DNA from: Hymenobacter cellulosilyticus
GTDB lineage: Bacteria; Bacteroidota; Bacteroidia; Cytophagales; Hymenobacteraceae
Direction of reading: 5' to 3'
NCBI RefSeq assembly: GCF_022919215.1
Contig: NZ_CP095046.1
Span: forward strand, 3,958,501 to 4,022,500
Length of the DNA: 64,000 bases
In this document: positions 9,181-18,178 of the stretch, in pieces
Position numbering within the stretch: position 1 is the first letter of the stretch
Layout: every line of letters starts with the position of its first letter
Program-made: the position numbers and the translations under genes
The notes under the pieces: generated by a model
Seen by the model: only the letters and a program-made list of their open reading frames with translations
Told to the model about the DNA's origin: nothing
Database searches by the model: none

Positions 9181-10483
9181 ATGACTTACGCCGAAACTCT
9201 TGCCTACCTCTACGACCAGTTGCCCATGTTTCAGCGCGTGGGGCAGCGGGCTTTAAGGCGGGCCTGGGCAATACCCTGGCCCTGGCGGAGGCCATGGGCC
9301 ACCCGAGCGGCAGTTTCGGGCCGTGCACGTAGCCGGTACCAATGGCAAGGGCAGTAGCTCCAACCTGCTGGCGGCCACCCTGCAGGCCGCCGGCTACAAA
9401 GTGGGCTTGTACACCTCGCCCCACCTGCGCGAATTCACAGAGCGAATCAAGCTCAACGGGCAGGACCTGGACCCCGATTACCTCGTGCGCTGGGTGCAGC
9501 AGTGGCGGCCGTTGTTTGAGCAGGTGCAGCCCTCGTTTTTCGAAATGTGCGTGGCCCTGGCTTATTCGTACTTTGCCGAGCAGCAGGTCGATATTGCTGT
9601 AGTAGAGGTGGGCCTGGGCGGCCGCCTGGATTCGACCAATATCATCACCCCGCTGGTGTCGTTGATTACCAACATCAGCTTTGACCATCAGAACCTGCTG
9701 GGCAACACGCTGCCGCTCATTGCCGCCGAAAAAGCCGGCATTATCAAGTCCGGGGTGCCGGTGGTTGTTAGCCAGACCCAGCCCGAAGTGCAGGCCGTAT
9801 TTACCGACAAAGCCCGAGAGGTAGGTGCCCCGTTGCTTTTTGCCGACCAGCTCTACTATCCGGCTCTGGCCGAGACGCCCGCGCCGGATGCCGAAACCCA
9901 GCTGCTGACCATCACCAACCAGCATACGACGGAGGGCCAGACCCTGGAAGTGGGGCTGGTGGGCGACTACCAGCGCCTGAACGTGCCCGGCGTGCTGACT
10001 GTGCTCGACGAGTTGCGGCACCAGGGCTTTACCATTTCCGAAACTGCCGTACGGGAAGGCCTGCGCGACGTGCGCCGCCTGACCGGCTTCCGGGGCCGCT
10101 GGACGATTCTGGGCCGCCAGCCGCTGGTGATCTGCGACACGGGCCACAACGAGGCCGGTATTCGTTTTATCACCGCCCAACTGGCCCGCCTGCCTTACCG
10201 GCAGCTGCACCTGGTGCTCGGCACCGTCAACGATAAGGACGTAGCCACCATGCTGGCCCTGCTGCCAACGACGGCAACCTATTACTTTTGCCAGGCCAAC
10301 ATCCCGCGGGCGTTGCCGGCTACCGAGCTGGCCCAGCGGGCGGCGGCTTTGGGGCTGCACGGCCAGGTATACGGTCCCGTGCCTGCGGCCGTGGCCGCCG
10401 CCCGGGCCGCCGCTGCTCCCGACGATGTCGTCTTTATCGGCGGCAGCACGTTTGTGGTGGCTGAAATTGAAGAACTGTATTGA
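9181..10483 (+). CDS. folC: Folylpolyglutamate synthase / dihydrofolate synthase, two frameshifts
   Basis: Bifunctional folate enzyme of the Mur-ligase family that attaches glutamate to dihydropteroate and folates using ATP. The start is MTYAETLAYLYDQLPMF. The P-loop AGTNGKGSS follows at about residue 55, and later family motifs include GLGGRLDSTN and FDHQNLLGNTLPLIAAEKAGI. The C-terminal ligase domain continues to residue 434. Two missing G residues, in the run at 9240-9243 and near 9302-9306, break the first 50 codons. Restoring them gives VGAAGFKAGLGNTLALAEAM in frame. An essential-type gene broken only at homopolymers points to sequence error. trmB follows 16 bases downstream. Confidence 0.9.
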
Positions 10484-10499
10484 TGAGTAACCAACCAGA

Positions 10500-11162
10500 A
10501 TGGGTCGAATTAAACTAAAGCGCTTCTCGGACAACGCCGGGCGGGCCGATATTGTAGAGCCGGGTAAAGCCACCTACCAGCAACTGGTGGGCCGCTGGAA
10601 AACGGAGTTTTTCAAGAACGACAACCCCATTACGCTCGAAGTGGGCTGCGGCAAGGGCGACTACACCGTGGGCCTGGCCGCCCGCTACCCGGAACGTAAT
10701 TTTCTGGGCCTCGACATCAAGGGGGACCGAATTTGGATTGGCTCCACCAAAGCCGAAACGCTAGGCCTTACCAACGTAGGCTTCGTGCGCATGCGGGCCC
10801 TGGATCTGCTCGACCATTTCGGCCCCGGGGAGCTCAGTGAAATCTGGATTACGTTTCCCGACCCGCGCCCCCGCCTGGGCGACGCCAAGCGCCGCCTCAC
10901 CGCCCCGCGCTTCTTAGACCGCTACCAGCAGATTCTGCAGCCCGGGGGCCTGGTTCACCTCAAAACCGACGACGAGCCCCTGTTCGACTATTCTCTGGAA
11001 ACGGTGCAGCAGCGGCCCGGGGCCACCGTGCTGGCTCACACCAAGGACCTGTACGCCACGGCGGAGCTGCTGCCCCACGCCGAGGATATTCAGACACACT
11101 ACGAGAAGCGCTTCCGGGTCGAGGGTATTCCGATAAAGTACCTGCAGTTTCGCCTGAGCTAA
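10500..11162 (+). CDS. trmB: tRNA (guanine-N7)-methyltransferase TrmB
   Basis: 220 residues, the usual family length. It uses S-adenosylmethionine to methylate N7 of G46 in the tRNA variable loop. The SAM-binding motif LEVGCGKGDYTVGLA lies at about residues 46-60, followed by GLDIKGDR. The family signature WITFPDPRPR is at about residue 118, and the C-terminal substrate segment has LKTDDEPLFDYSLE. The intact frame lies 16 bases after folC and 12 bases before the next gene, suggesting a three-gene operon. Confidence 0.95.
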   Translation: MGRIKLKRFSDNAGRADIVEPGKATYQQLVGRWKTEFFKNDNPITLEVGCGKGDYTVGLAARYPERNFLGLDIKGDRIWIGSTKAETLGLTNVGFVRMRALDLLDHFGPGELSEIWITFPDPRPRLGDAKRRLTAPRFLDRYQQILQPGGLVHLKTDDEPLFDYSLETVQQRPGATVLAHTKDLYATAELLPHAEDIQTHYEKRFRVEGIPIKYLQFRLS

Positions 11163-11174
11163 CGCTGTGCTACC

Positions 11175-12014
11175 ATGCTACACCCGTTGCCGCCGCTTGC
11201 CACGGCTCATTTGTTTCCGGTTCTCGATCAGCTCTTGCTGGGAGTGCTGGCTTCGCTAACGCCGGCACAGTGGGAGCAGCCTACGCTGGCGCCGCAGTGG
11301 CGGGTGCGCGACGTGGCTCTGCACCTGCTCGACGGCAACCTGCGGGCCTTGTCCATGCTGCGCGACGGCTACTTTGGCCAGCAGCCCGCCGGGTTTTCCT
11401 ACGGGGAAATCGTGGAATTTCTCAACCAGCTCAACGCCGACTGGGTGCGGGCCGGGCAGCGCCTGAGTCCGGGCGTGATTCGGTGGCTGCTGGAAATATC
11501 CGGACCAGAGTACAACCGCTACCTGGCCAGCCTGGACCCTGAGGCGCCGGCCACGTTTTCCGTGGGCTGGGCCGGCGAGACGGAGTCGGCCAACTGGTTT
11601 CACGTGGCCCGCGACTACACCGAGAAGTGGCACCACCAGCAGCAGATCCGGCAGGCGGTGGGGCAGGAGCAGCCGCTGCTGAGCCGGGAGCTCTACCATC
11701 CGTTTCTGGCTACCTGCCTGCGGGCCTTGCCCCACCACTACCGGGGCGTAGCGGCCGAAGCCGGGCAGGTCGTGGGCTTTACCATCACCGGTCCCGCCCA
11801 CGACACGTGGTATCTGCGGCGCGGGGCGGAAGGCTGGGAGCTGAGTCAGAACTACGCGGGTCCGCTGGCCGCCTCAGTTACCATCGACGGGGCCGTGGCC
11901 TGGCGGTTATTTACCAAAAGCCTGCCCCGAAACCTGGCTGCCGCCCACATTCACTTCGATGGCGAAACACGGCTGGGCGAGCCGGTGTTCGACCTGCTGA
12001 CCGTAATGGCTTAA
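11175..12014 (+). CDS. Maleylpyruvate-isomerase N-domain / DinB-superfamily protein
   Basis: 279 residues. The N-terminal half is a DinB-like four-helix bundle of the maleylpyruvate isomerase N-terminal type: WRVRDVALHLLDGNLRAL at about residues 42-59 carries the first metal-binding His, and EKWHHQQQIRQAVG at about 153-166 the others. The C-terminal part resembles the SCP2-like domain often fused to it (ASVTIDGAVAWRLFTKSLP). Relatives in actinobacteria act with mycothiol. Bacteroidota are not known to make mycothiol, so the thiol cofactor and reaction are unknown here. It lies directly after trmB. Confidence 0.75.
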   Translation: MLHPLPPLATAHLFPVLDQLLLGVLASLTPAQWEQPTLAPQWRVRDVALHLLDGNLRALSMLRDGYFGQQPAGFSYGEIVEFLNQLNADWVRAGQRLSPGVIRWLLEISGPEYNRYLASLDPEAPATFSVGWAGETESANWFHVARDYTEKWHHQQQIRQAVGQEQPLLSRELYHPFLATCLRALPHHYRGVAAEAGQVVGFTITGPAHDTWYLRRGAEGWELSQNYAGPLAASVTIDGAVAWRLFTKSLPRNLAAAHIHFDGETRLGEPVFDLLTVMA

Positions 12015-12044
12015 GCTCAGGTAACGCTGCGGAGCTAAAAAGAC

Positions 12045-12075
12045 TCATCCTGCCAAGCCAGGCTCAGCAGGATGA
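12045..12075 (-). terminator. Hairpin between convergent genes, T-run on the minus strand
   Basis: TCATCCTGC (12045-12053) pairs with GCAGGATGA (12067-12075). The T-run that follows on the minus strand (12041-12037) fits termination of the TrpF-like gene. It may also slow readthrough from the plus strand. Confidence 0.6.
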
Positions 12076-12130
12076 ATCATGGGTGCTACTACGGGCGGCT
12101 TCGGTTCGGGCCGCGGCTGAACCGACGAGA

Positions 12131-12760
12131 CTATTCTTCCTCTAGTTGCTCAAACACGGCTTCCAGCTCGGTGAAGTCGCGCAAACCGGGCTTGATTTCC
12201 TGCCCGCCTTCCAGCACGATGCCCGTGGGCTGCACTTCTTCCACCAGCTGCCGGACGTTCAGGCTGGCGGGCGCAAAGCCGGTGCCCAGCCATACTTTAT
12301 AAGTCCGGGCCTGCTGGGTGAGCTGGGCCCGCTGCATGGCAGACAGGGTTTCGTGCGGGGCATCGGCCAGCACAAACCCGGCCACGTGAGCCTGCTGGTC
12401 ACGAAAACGCTTCTCGACGTCTTCCACCAGCATGTCAGGAATCCATTTGATAAGCTTCAGCGCGGGCACCACCAGCTGGGCCAGCTCCTCGGGAGTGCGG
12501 CGCCGGTGCATCAGCACGTAGTGCAGCCCGCAGCGGGTAGCCAGGGCGTTAATTTCGGGAATTGACAGCGAATCAAACTCGCCGATGAGTTGCACGCCGG
12601 CCACCCAGCCGCTCAGCTCCTGCACCAGAGCCGGCTCCAGATGGCCCGGCAACGCCGGGTCGAGGCGAAAGGTGAGAAAATCGGCACCCATTCCGGCGCA
12701 GTAACGGGCGTCCGACAAGTTATTGATACCGCGCACGAGCACGGAGGTAATCAGAGGCAT
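12131..12760 (-). CDS. TrpF-like protein lacking the catalytic cysteine
   Basis: 209 residues from the ATG at 12760. The pattern VRGINNLSDARYCAGMGADF at the N-terminus follows the phosphoribosylanthranilate isomerase (TrpF) layout K-I-C-G-I-x-N-x-x-D-A, but the catalytic Cys is replaced by Arg. The sequence keeps a TIM-barrel rhythm (GVQLIGEF, LHYVLMHR, LIKWIP, GFVLAD, KVWLGTG, GIVLEGG). It therefore looks like a divergent paralogue with another or no isomerase activity. It is not beside other trp genes; the neighbours are the DinB-like gene (convergent) and mnmA (divergent). Confidence 0.6.
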   Translation of the reverse strand: MPLITSVLVRGINNLSDARYCAGMGADFLTFRLDPALPGHLEPALVQELSGWVAGVQLIGEFDSLSIPEINALATRCGLHYVLMHRRRTPEELAQLVVPALKLIKWIPDMLVEDVEKRFRDQQAHVAGFVLADAPHETLSAMQRAQLTQQARTYKVWLGTGFAPASLNVRQLVEEVQPTGIVLEGGQEIKPGLRDFTELEAVFEQLEEE

Positions 12761-12969
12761 GGGGCAGGGGTGAAACAGTAAAAAAGTAAGATGCCGCGGT
12801 AATATTCGGGATAAAAACTCATAGGGCCGCAACCACCGGTCGGCAAACCCGGCAATTCATTAGGGAAACCAGCCTGATAAATGCGGCTTCCCAGATGGCA
12901 ATTACCTGGCAGCAAGCACTCCAGGGTTAGGTTTGTGCTACCTGCCGTGGTAAGCCGCCCCGGACTTGT

Positions 12970-12977
12970 TACCTTTG
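12970..12977 (+). promoter_or_regulatory. Candidate -7 box TACCTTTG for mnmA
   Basis: Exact TAnnTTTG match 50 bases upstream of the mnmA ATG. No well-spaced -33 element is clear. The remainder of 12761-12969 shows nothing else recognisable. Confidence 0.5.
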
Positions 12978-13026
12978 CACGTTGGGGCCCGGAAACTTTC
13001 AGCGGGTCAAGTTGCTTTTGCAGATT

Positions 13027-14178
13027 ATGAATACTTCAGGGACGAAAGGACGAGTGCTGGTCGCCATGAGCGGCGGCATTGATAGCTCAGTAGCGGCCGT
13101 GCTCTTGCACGAGCAGGGCTACGAAGTGGTGGGCATGACCATGAAGACGTGGGATTACGCGTCGGCCGGTGGTAGCAAGAAGGAAACCGGCTGCTGCTCC
13201 CTGGATTCCATCAACGACGCCCGCCAGATTGCCGTAGAGCTCGGCTTTCCGCACTATATCATCGACATCCGCGACGAATTCGGCGACTTCGTTATCGACA
13301 ACTTCACGGAGGAATACCTGGCCGGGCGCACGCCCAACCCCTGCGTGCTCTGCAATACCCACATCAAGTGGGATGCCCTGCTGCGCCGGGCCGACCAGCT
13401 CGGCTGCCAGTTTATTGCCACCGGCCACTACGCCAACGTGCGTCACGAAAACGGCCGGTACGTGGTCAGCAAGGGCCTCGACGAAAACAAGGATCAGTCG
13501 TACGCTCTCTGGGGTGTATCGCAGGAAAGCCTGGCGCGTACGTTGTTTCCACTGGGCGGCATGCGCAAAACCGAAATCTACGAGGAGGCCCGTCGTCGCG
13601 GCTTTACTGAGCTGGTCAACAAGCCCGAGAGCTACGAAATCTGCTTTATTCCCGACAACGACTACCGCGGCTTTTTGCGGCGCCGGGTAGAAGGATTAGA
13701 GGAGCGCGTGGCCGGCGGTGAGTTTATCATGCGCGACGGGACCGTGCTGGGTCACCACGAGGGCTACCCTTTCTACACCATTGGGCAGCGTAAGGGCTTG
13801 GGCATTGCCCTGGGCTTTCCGGCCTACGTCACCGAAATCCGGCCCGAAACCAACCAGGTCGTGCTGGGCAATTTCGACGAGCTGGCCAGCACCACCACCT
13901 ACGTGGGTAAACTCAACATGGGCAAGTTTGCGTCTCTGGAAGGCCGCGGGCTGGTACCGTCCGTCACCAAGATCCGCTACAACCACAACGGTTCCCCGGC
14001 GTTCCTGGAGCAGGTCGGCGACAAAATCCGCGTATATTTCGAGGAAGCAGTCCATGCTATTACGCCCGGGCAGGCTGCCGTTTTCTATGACGGCAACGAC
14101 GTGCTGGGCGGCGGCTGGATTGAGCGCCACACCATTGCCGAAGTGCCCGAACGCACCTTCTCCACTGCTACTGTATGA
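13027..14178 (+). CDS. mnmA: tRNA 2-thiouridine(34) synthase MnmA
   Basis: 383 residues from ATG 13027. An upstream in-frame ATG at 12982 would add 15 residues that do not look like the family and would put the start five bases after the -7 box. The N-terminal PP-loop motif AMSGGIDSS activates U34 with ATP. The catalytic cysteine pair is in NPCVLCNTHIKW (about residue 106) and SYEICFIPDNDYRGF (about 203). The C-terminal beta-barrel domain is present. It thiolates the wobble uridine of Lys, Glu and Gln tRNAs. The stop overlaps the next start by four bases (ATGA). Confidence 0.95.
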   Translation: MNTSGTKGRVLVAMSGGIDSSVAAVLLHEQGYEVVGMTMKTWDYASAGGSKKETGCCSLDSINDARQIAVELGFPHYIIDIRDEFGDFVIDNFTEEYLAGRTPNPCVLCNTHIKWDALLRRADQLGCQFIATGHYANVRHENGRYVVSKGLDENKDQSYALWGVSQESLARTLFPLGGMRKTEIYEEARRRGFTELVNKPESYEICFIPDNDYRGFLRRRVEGLEERVAGGEFIMRDGTVLGHHEGYPFYTIGQRKGLGIALGFPAYVTEIRPETNQVVLGNFDELASTTTYVGKLNMGKFASLEGRGLVPSVTKIRYNHNGSPAFLEQVGDKIRVYFEEAVHAITPGQAAVFYDGNDVLGGGWIERHTIAEVPERTFSTATV

Positions 14179-14897
14179 TCCAAGGGTATTCGTTGCGTAA
14201 ATTCCTGACCTGCCTGGCGCCCGTAGCGGCCCTTCTTGCCGTGGCCGGTTGCCAGCATGATTCGGTGCCCCGGCCGGAGCCGGAAACAGATTATTTTCCC
14301 CTGGAAGTGGGCCGCTACCGCACTTATGCCGTGCTGGACACGCTCTGGGCGAATTATCGGCCCACGATTAGCAGCTTTCAGTTTCGGGAAACGATAACCG
14401 CCCAGATTACCGACGCTACCGGGCAGCCTGCCTACCGGGTGGTGCGGGCCCGGCGGGTGCTGCCCACCGATACCTGGCGCGACGACAGCGTGATGGTGCT
14501 GACCCCGGTTCGGGAAACGGTGGTACTTACCCGCAACAACCGGCGCACCGTGGAGCTGGTGTTTCCCGTGCGCAAAGACCGGTTCTGGAATATGAACGCC
14601 TTCAATTCCCTGGATAGCGTAGTGGCGGAAAACCGGTACTATCAAACGGTGGGTGAACCCTTCCAGGCCAGGTCCGGCGGCAAAACCTTTAGCTACGAGC
14701 AAACCCTCACTACGGCCCTGGCTGAAGACAACCGTAACGGTGCTAACAACGCGGTATTCCGCACAACCTATGAGCAGGTGTATGCCAAGGGCGTGGGCCC
14801 GGTATTTCGGGCCCGGCGACGCTTCACCTACTGCGCCGATCAGGACGATAAATGCTTCCGCACCAATACTCGCATCTACCGGGGCAGGCCCGGATAG
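14175..14897 (+). CDS. Hypothetical lipoprotein (240 aa)
   Basis: A type II signal with lipobox LAVAGC places a lipid-modified Cys at about residue 27. The mature part is beta-rich with a Tyr/Arg/Thr pattern (YFPLEVGRYRTYAVLDTL, YRVVRARRVLPTD), resembling secreted Bacteroidota proteins that begin with a YFPL-x-VG-x-Y motif. No enzyme motif is visible. It overlaps mnmA by four bases and so is probably translationally coupled to it, a link that seems accidental in function. Confidence 0.75.
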   Translation: MIQGYSLRKFLTCLAPVAALLAVAGCQHDSVPRPEPETDYFPLEVGRYRTYAVLDTLWANYRPTISSFQFRETITAQITDATGQPAYRVVRARRVLPTDTWRDDSVMVLTPVRETVVLTRNNRRTVELVFPVRKDRFWNMNAFNSLDSVVAENRYYQTVGEPFQARSGGKTFSYEQTLTTALAEDNRNGANNAVFRTTYEQVYAKGVGPVFRARRRFTYCADQDDKCFRTNTRIYRGRPG

Positions 14898-14968
14898 AAG
14901 TGTTGATTGAAGAAGGTAAGCTGTAGGCTGCAGCAGGGCAAAAAACGGTCAGACTGCAACGCATTTCC

Positions 14969-15000
14969 GGCGACAGGTGTATTTCACCTGTCGCCTTTTT
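14969..15000 (+). terminator. Terminator after the mnmA-lipoprotein pair
   Basis: An 11-bp perfect stem (GGCGACAGGTG with CACCTGTCGCC), a 5-base loop, then TTTTT. Confidence 0.92.
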
Positions 15001-15082
15001 GTTTCCGGTTGGGCCGGCGGCGCCGAGTCTGCTTTCAATCTGGGTTTTACGTATCTTCCCGCACGCCATATCTTCCTTCCCA

Positions 15083-16789
15083 ATGCGCTTTTCTACTCTT
15101 CTGCTGCTCGCGGGCCTGGGCCTGAGCACGCTTCCCGGTCTGGCCGGTTCTACGGATCCGCAACCGGCTGCCCGCCCGGTTCAGACGACCGGCACGGTGC
15201 GCAAACACCTGATTTACTTTCGCGACAAAGCCAATACGCCGTTTAGCACCACCCAGCCCCAGGCTTTTCTCTCGGCCCGGTCCCTGGAGCGGCGCACCCG
15301 CCAGAATATCAGCGTGCAGCCCCGCGACCTGCCCGTAAGTCCGGGCTACGTGGCGCAGCTCAAGGCCCTGCCCGGAACCCAGCTCTGGTACACCTCCCGC
15401 TGGTTTAACGCCGCCGTCGTTGCCTGCGATTCTACGACGCTGGCCGCTGTGCAGGCCCTGCCCTTTGTGCGCAGCGTGGTTACGCTCAACCGCAATCAGG
15501 CTGGCCTGCGCAAGCGTGGCCCCCAGCCCGAGGTAGTGCCCCCGCCCCAGCGTCCCGGGGCCAGCCCCGCCGACTATGGCAGCGCCTATGAGCAGGCCCA
15601 GATGATTGGAGCCGTGACCATGCACAACGCCAACTTCCGCGGGGAAGGCCTACAGATTGCCGTTTTCGATGCCGGCTTTCCTGGCGTCAACCAGATTCCG
15701 GCCTTTGCGCCCTTGTTTCAGGAGCGGCGGCTGGCCAGCACGTTCAACTTCGTGGATAAGAGCGGGGACGTGTTTCAGCGCAACGACCATGGCACCAACT
15801 GCCTGTCCACCATGGCCGCCAACCAGTCCGGCTTCTTTATCGGCACGGCTCCCAAGGCTACCTACCACCTGTGCATTACCGAGGATGTTTCCTCCGAGCA
15901 CCCCGTGGAGGAAATGAACTGGCTGATTGCGGCCGAGTACGCCGACTCGGTGGGCGTGGACATCATCAGCTCTTCTCTGGGCTACAACACCTTCGACTTG
16001 CCTTCCACGGGCTACACTTACGCCGATATGAACGGGCGACGGGCCATTTCGACGCGCGCCGCCGCCGCCGCCGCCCGCGTGGGCATACTCGTCGTAAACA
16101 GCGCCGGCAACGAGGGGGCCAACGGCTGGCGCTACATCACGGCCCGGCCGATGCCGACTCCATTCTGACGGTCGGCGCCGTAGATGCCTCGCGGCAGCCC
16201 GCTGGCTTCAGCTCCTTCGGGCCCACTGCCGATGGCCGGGTGAAACCCAACGTGGCGGCCCAGGGCGTGCAGTCGGCTATTCTGACGCCTTCGGGCCTGG
16301 CTACCCGCGGCAACGGAACCTCTTTTGCCTGCCCGATTACGGCGGGTATGGTGGCCGGCTTCTGGCAGGCCAACCGCAACCTGACGGCCCAGCAGGTTAT
16401 CAGCTTCCTGCAGCGTTCCGGCTCCCAGGCCACGGCCCCGATACCCGCGTGGGCTACGGCATTCCCAACTTCGTGGTGGCCTACAACCTGGCCCGGCCCA
16501 ACGAGCCGCTGGCTGCCGGCAACCCCGATGCCAGCCAGAACAGGCTCGTGGTGTTTCCCAATCCCAGCCAGTCGGATGAGCTGTACGTGCAGCTCACGCC
16601 CGACTTTCAGAACCAGCCCCTGACCGTGCGTATCACCGATACCCGCGGAGCCCTAGTGGCCGAGCGGAAACTGCCGGCTACGGCTGCCCGCAAGTTGCGC
16701 TCAAGGCCGGTCCGCTAAGCAAAGGCGTGTATCAGTGTACCCTGACTAGCAGCAAAGGCCAGCAAACGGTGCGCTTCGTAAAAATGTAA
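15083..16789 (+). CDS. Secreted S8 subtilisin-like protease with T9SS sorting tail, three frameshifts
   Basis: Start MRFSTLLLLAGLGLSTLPGL is a signal peptide. An inhibitor-like propeptide with an RSLERR segment follows. The catalytic triad is visible: Asp196 in LQIAVFDAGFPG, His236 in RNDHGTNCLSTMA and Ser414 in GNGTSFACP. The last 80 residues form a type IX secretion sorting domain (VFPNPSQSDELYVQ, RITDTRGALV, GVYQCTLTSSKGQQTVRFVK). Single-base losses at the CCC run 16143-16145, at 16436-16440 and at 16697 break the frame, and adding one base at each gives 569 residues. Substrate unknown. The protein should be exported and attached or released through the PorV/PorU route. Confidence 0.88.
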
Positions 16790-16815
16790 CTACTAATTTA
16801 TTTAGTATTTTCTTT

Positions 16816-16850
16816 AAAAGGCTCCTAAGCTTACTTTGGGAGCCTTTTTT
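16816..16850 (+). terminator. Terminator after the subtilase gene
   Basis: AAAAGGCTCC pairs with GGAGCCTTTT across a loop of about 13 bases, followed by further T residues. Confidence 0.8.
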
Positions 16851-16883
16851 ACGCCATTTTCTCTGGCTTTCTTGGGTGGTTAG

Positions 16884-16914
16884 TTGAGTAATGTTAAAAA
16901 AGTTAGTATCTTTC
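16884..16914 (+). promoter_or_regulatory. Candidate promoter TTG-N20-TATCTTTC
   Basis: TTG at 16884-16886 and TATCTTTC at 16907-16914 (one mismatch to TAnnTTTG) have Bacteroidota-like spacing and precede the zinc-ribbon gene by about 34 bases. Confidence 0.45.
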
Positions 16915-16947
16915 TACCTGCATTACGTCTTTAAAAATTTCTTCTGC

Positions 16948-17271
16948 ATGCTACAGTTAATGATAACCAAGCGCATCGGGCGCCGCCAGTTTCACTTCAC
17001 CGTTCAGGGTACCAACTTCCACGAAGTCGTATCCGAATATGACCGGCTGAGTTTTCCCGACGTGCTGGCCTGCGGCCTCTGCGGCTCCGACAACCTCGAT
17101 TTGTCGTCGCGTGTGGCCCAGGACAAGTTCAAGTACACTTCCGTTAAGTGCCTCGACTGCCGGGGCGACGTGACCTTCGGTAAAACCCAGAAAGACGACC
17201 AGACCGTGTTTTTGCGCAAGCGCGAGGATGGGCACCTGGATTGGCAGGCCTGGAAGAAGGCAGAAAAATAA
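16948..17271 (+). CDS. Small zinc-ribbon-like hypothetical protein
   Basis: 107 residues if started at ATG 16948, or 103 from ATG 16960 (MITKRIGRRQFHFTVQG). An upstream in-frame ATG at 16891 lies before the likely promoter and is rejected. Two Cys pairs, CGLCGS and KCLDCRG, about 26 residues apart suggest a zinc ribbon, preceded by a beta-rich HFTVQG segment. The C-terminus is charged (KREDGHLDWQAWKKAEK). The gene has its own promoter-like box and terminator, so it is monocistronic. I do not recognise the family. Confidence 0.7.
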   Translation: MLQLMITKRIGRRQFHFTVQGTNFHEVVSEYDRLSFPDVLACGLCGSDNLDLSSRVAQDKFKYTSVKCLDCRGDVTFGKTQKDDQTVFLRKREDGHLDWQAWKKAEK

Positions 17272-17321
17272 CCGCTAGCCCGCCCGCCGGGCCAGTTGAG
17301 CTGCCCTAAAAAGTACCCGTG

Positions 17322-17368
17322 CGAACCGTGGTTTGACTGCCCTGCAGTCGGGCCACGGTTCTTTATTT
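17322..17368 (+). terminator. Terminator with nested stems
   Basis: AACCGTGG (17324-17331) pairs with CCACGGTT (17353-17360) and encloses GACTGC/GCAGTC. CTTTATTTT follows. Confidence 0.8.
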
Positions 17369-17459
17369 TGGGCCCTGGTCACGGGCCGTTAAGCCCCGCA
17401 AAGCAGAAAAGTCGCCCTTTCCTGCCTGTCCAGTATACCAAAACCTGCCCCCAAACCGT

Positions 17460-17467
17460 TACCTTCG
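17460..17467 (+). promoter_or_regulatory. Candidate -7 box TACCTTCG for rpe
   Basis: One mismatch to TAnnTTTG, placed only 5 bases before the rpe ATG, so the transcript would be nearly leaderless unless another promoter is used. Confidence 0.35.
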
Positions 17468-17471
17468 CACT

Positions 17472-18178
17472 ATGAATCCTACTCGTCGTATCGTGCCGCT
17501 GCTGGCTCCTTCACTACTGGCAGCCGACTTTGCTAATCTTCAATCCGAAACGCAGCGGCTGGCCGGCAGCGCGGCCGACTGGCTGCACTGCGACGTCATG
17601 GATGGCCGCTTTGTGCCGAATATCTCCTTTGGTATTCCGGTGCTGCAGGCCATTCACCGCCACGCCCAGCAGCCCCTGGACGTGCACCTGATGATTGAGG
17701 AGCCCCAGCACTACCTGGCTGCCTTCCGCGACGCGGGCGCCGCCAACATCACCGTGCACTACGAGGCCTGCCCGCACCTGCACCGCGTGGTCGAGCAGAT
17801 CAAGGCCCTGGGCTGCCGGGCCGGCGTGGCCCTGAACCCCATACCCCGGTAGCCTTGCTCGAAGACATTATTGCTGATCTGGACCTGGTCTGCATTATGT
17901 CGGTGAATCCGGGCTTCGGTGGGCAGTCCTTTATTCCCAATACTCTGCGCAAAGTAGCGGCGTTGAAAGAACTCATCGTGGACTATAACTCCAGCGCCCT
18001 GATTGAGATTGACGGCGGTGTCAGCCTGGACAACGCTGCGGCTCTGGTAGAAGCCGGAGCCGATGTGTTGGTGGCCGGCAGCTTTGTGTTTAACTCCCCC
18101 GACCCAGTAGCCACGCTGGCCGAGATGCGCCAGCAGCTCAATGCCCAGGTAAGTCAGCAAGCGCAGTCGTCTCACTAA
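17472..18178 (+). CDS. rpe: Ribulose-phosphate 3-epimerase, one frameshift
   Basis: Interconverts ribulose-5-phosphate and xylulose-5-phosphate in the pentose phosphate pathway. TIM-barrel motifs are all present: APSLLAADFANL with the first catalytic region, WLHCDVMDGRFVPNISFG with the metal-binding Asp, DVHLMIEEP, VNPGFGGQSFIP and EIDGGVS. One base is missing in the C run at 17837-17840; restoring it gives ALNPHTPVALLEDI and 235 residues, the normal length. The stop TAA overlaps the next ATG (TAATG), so the TonB receptor may be translationally coupled. Confidence 0.93.
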
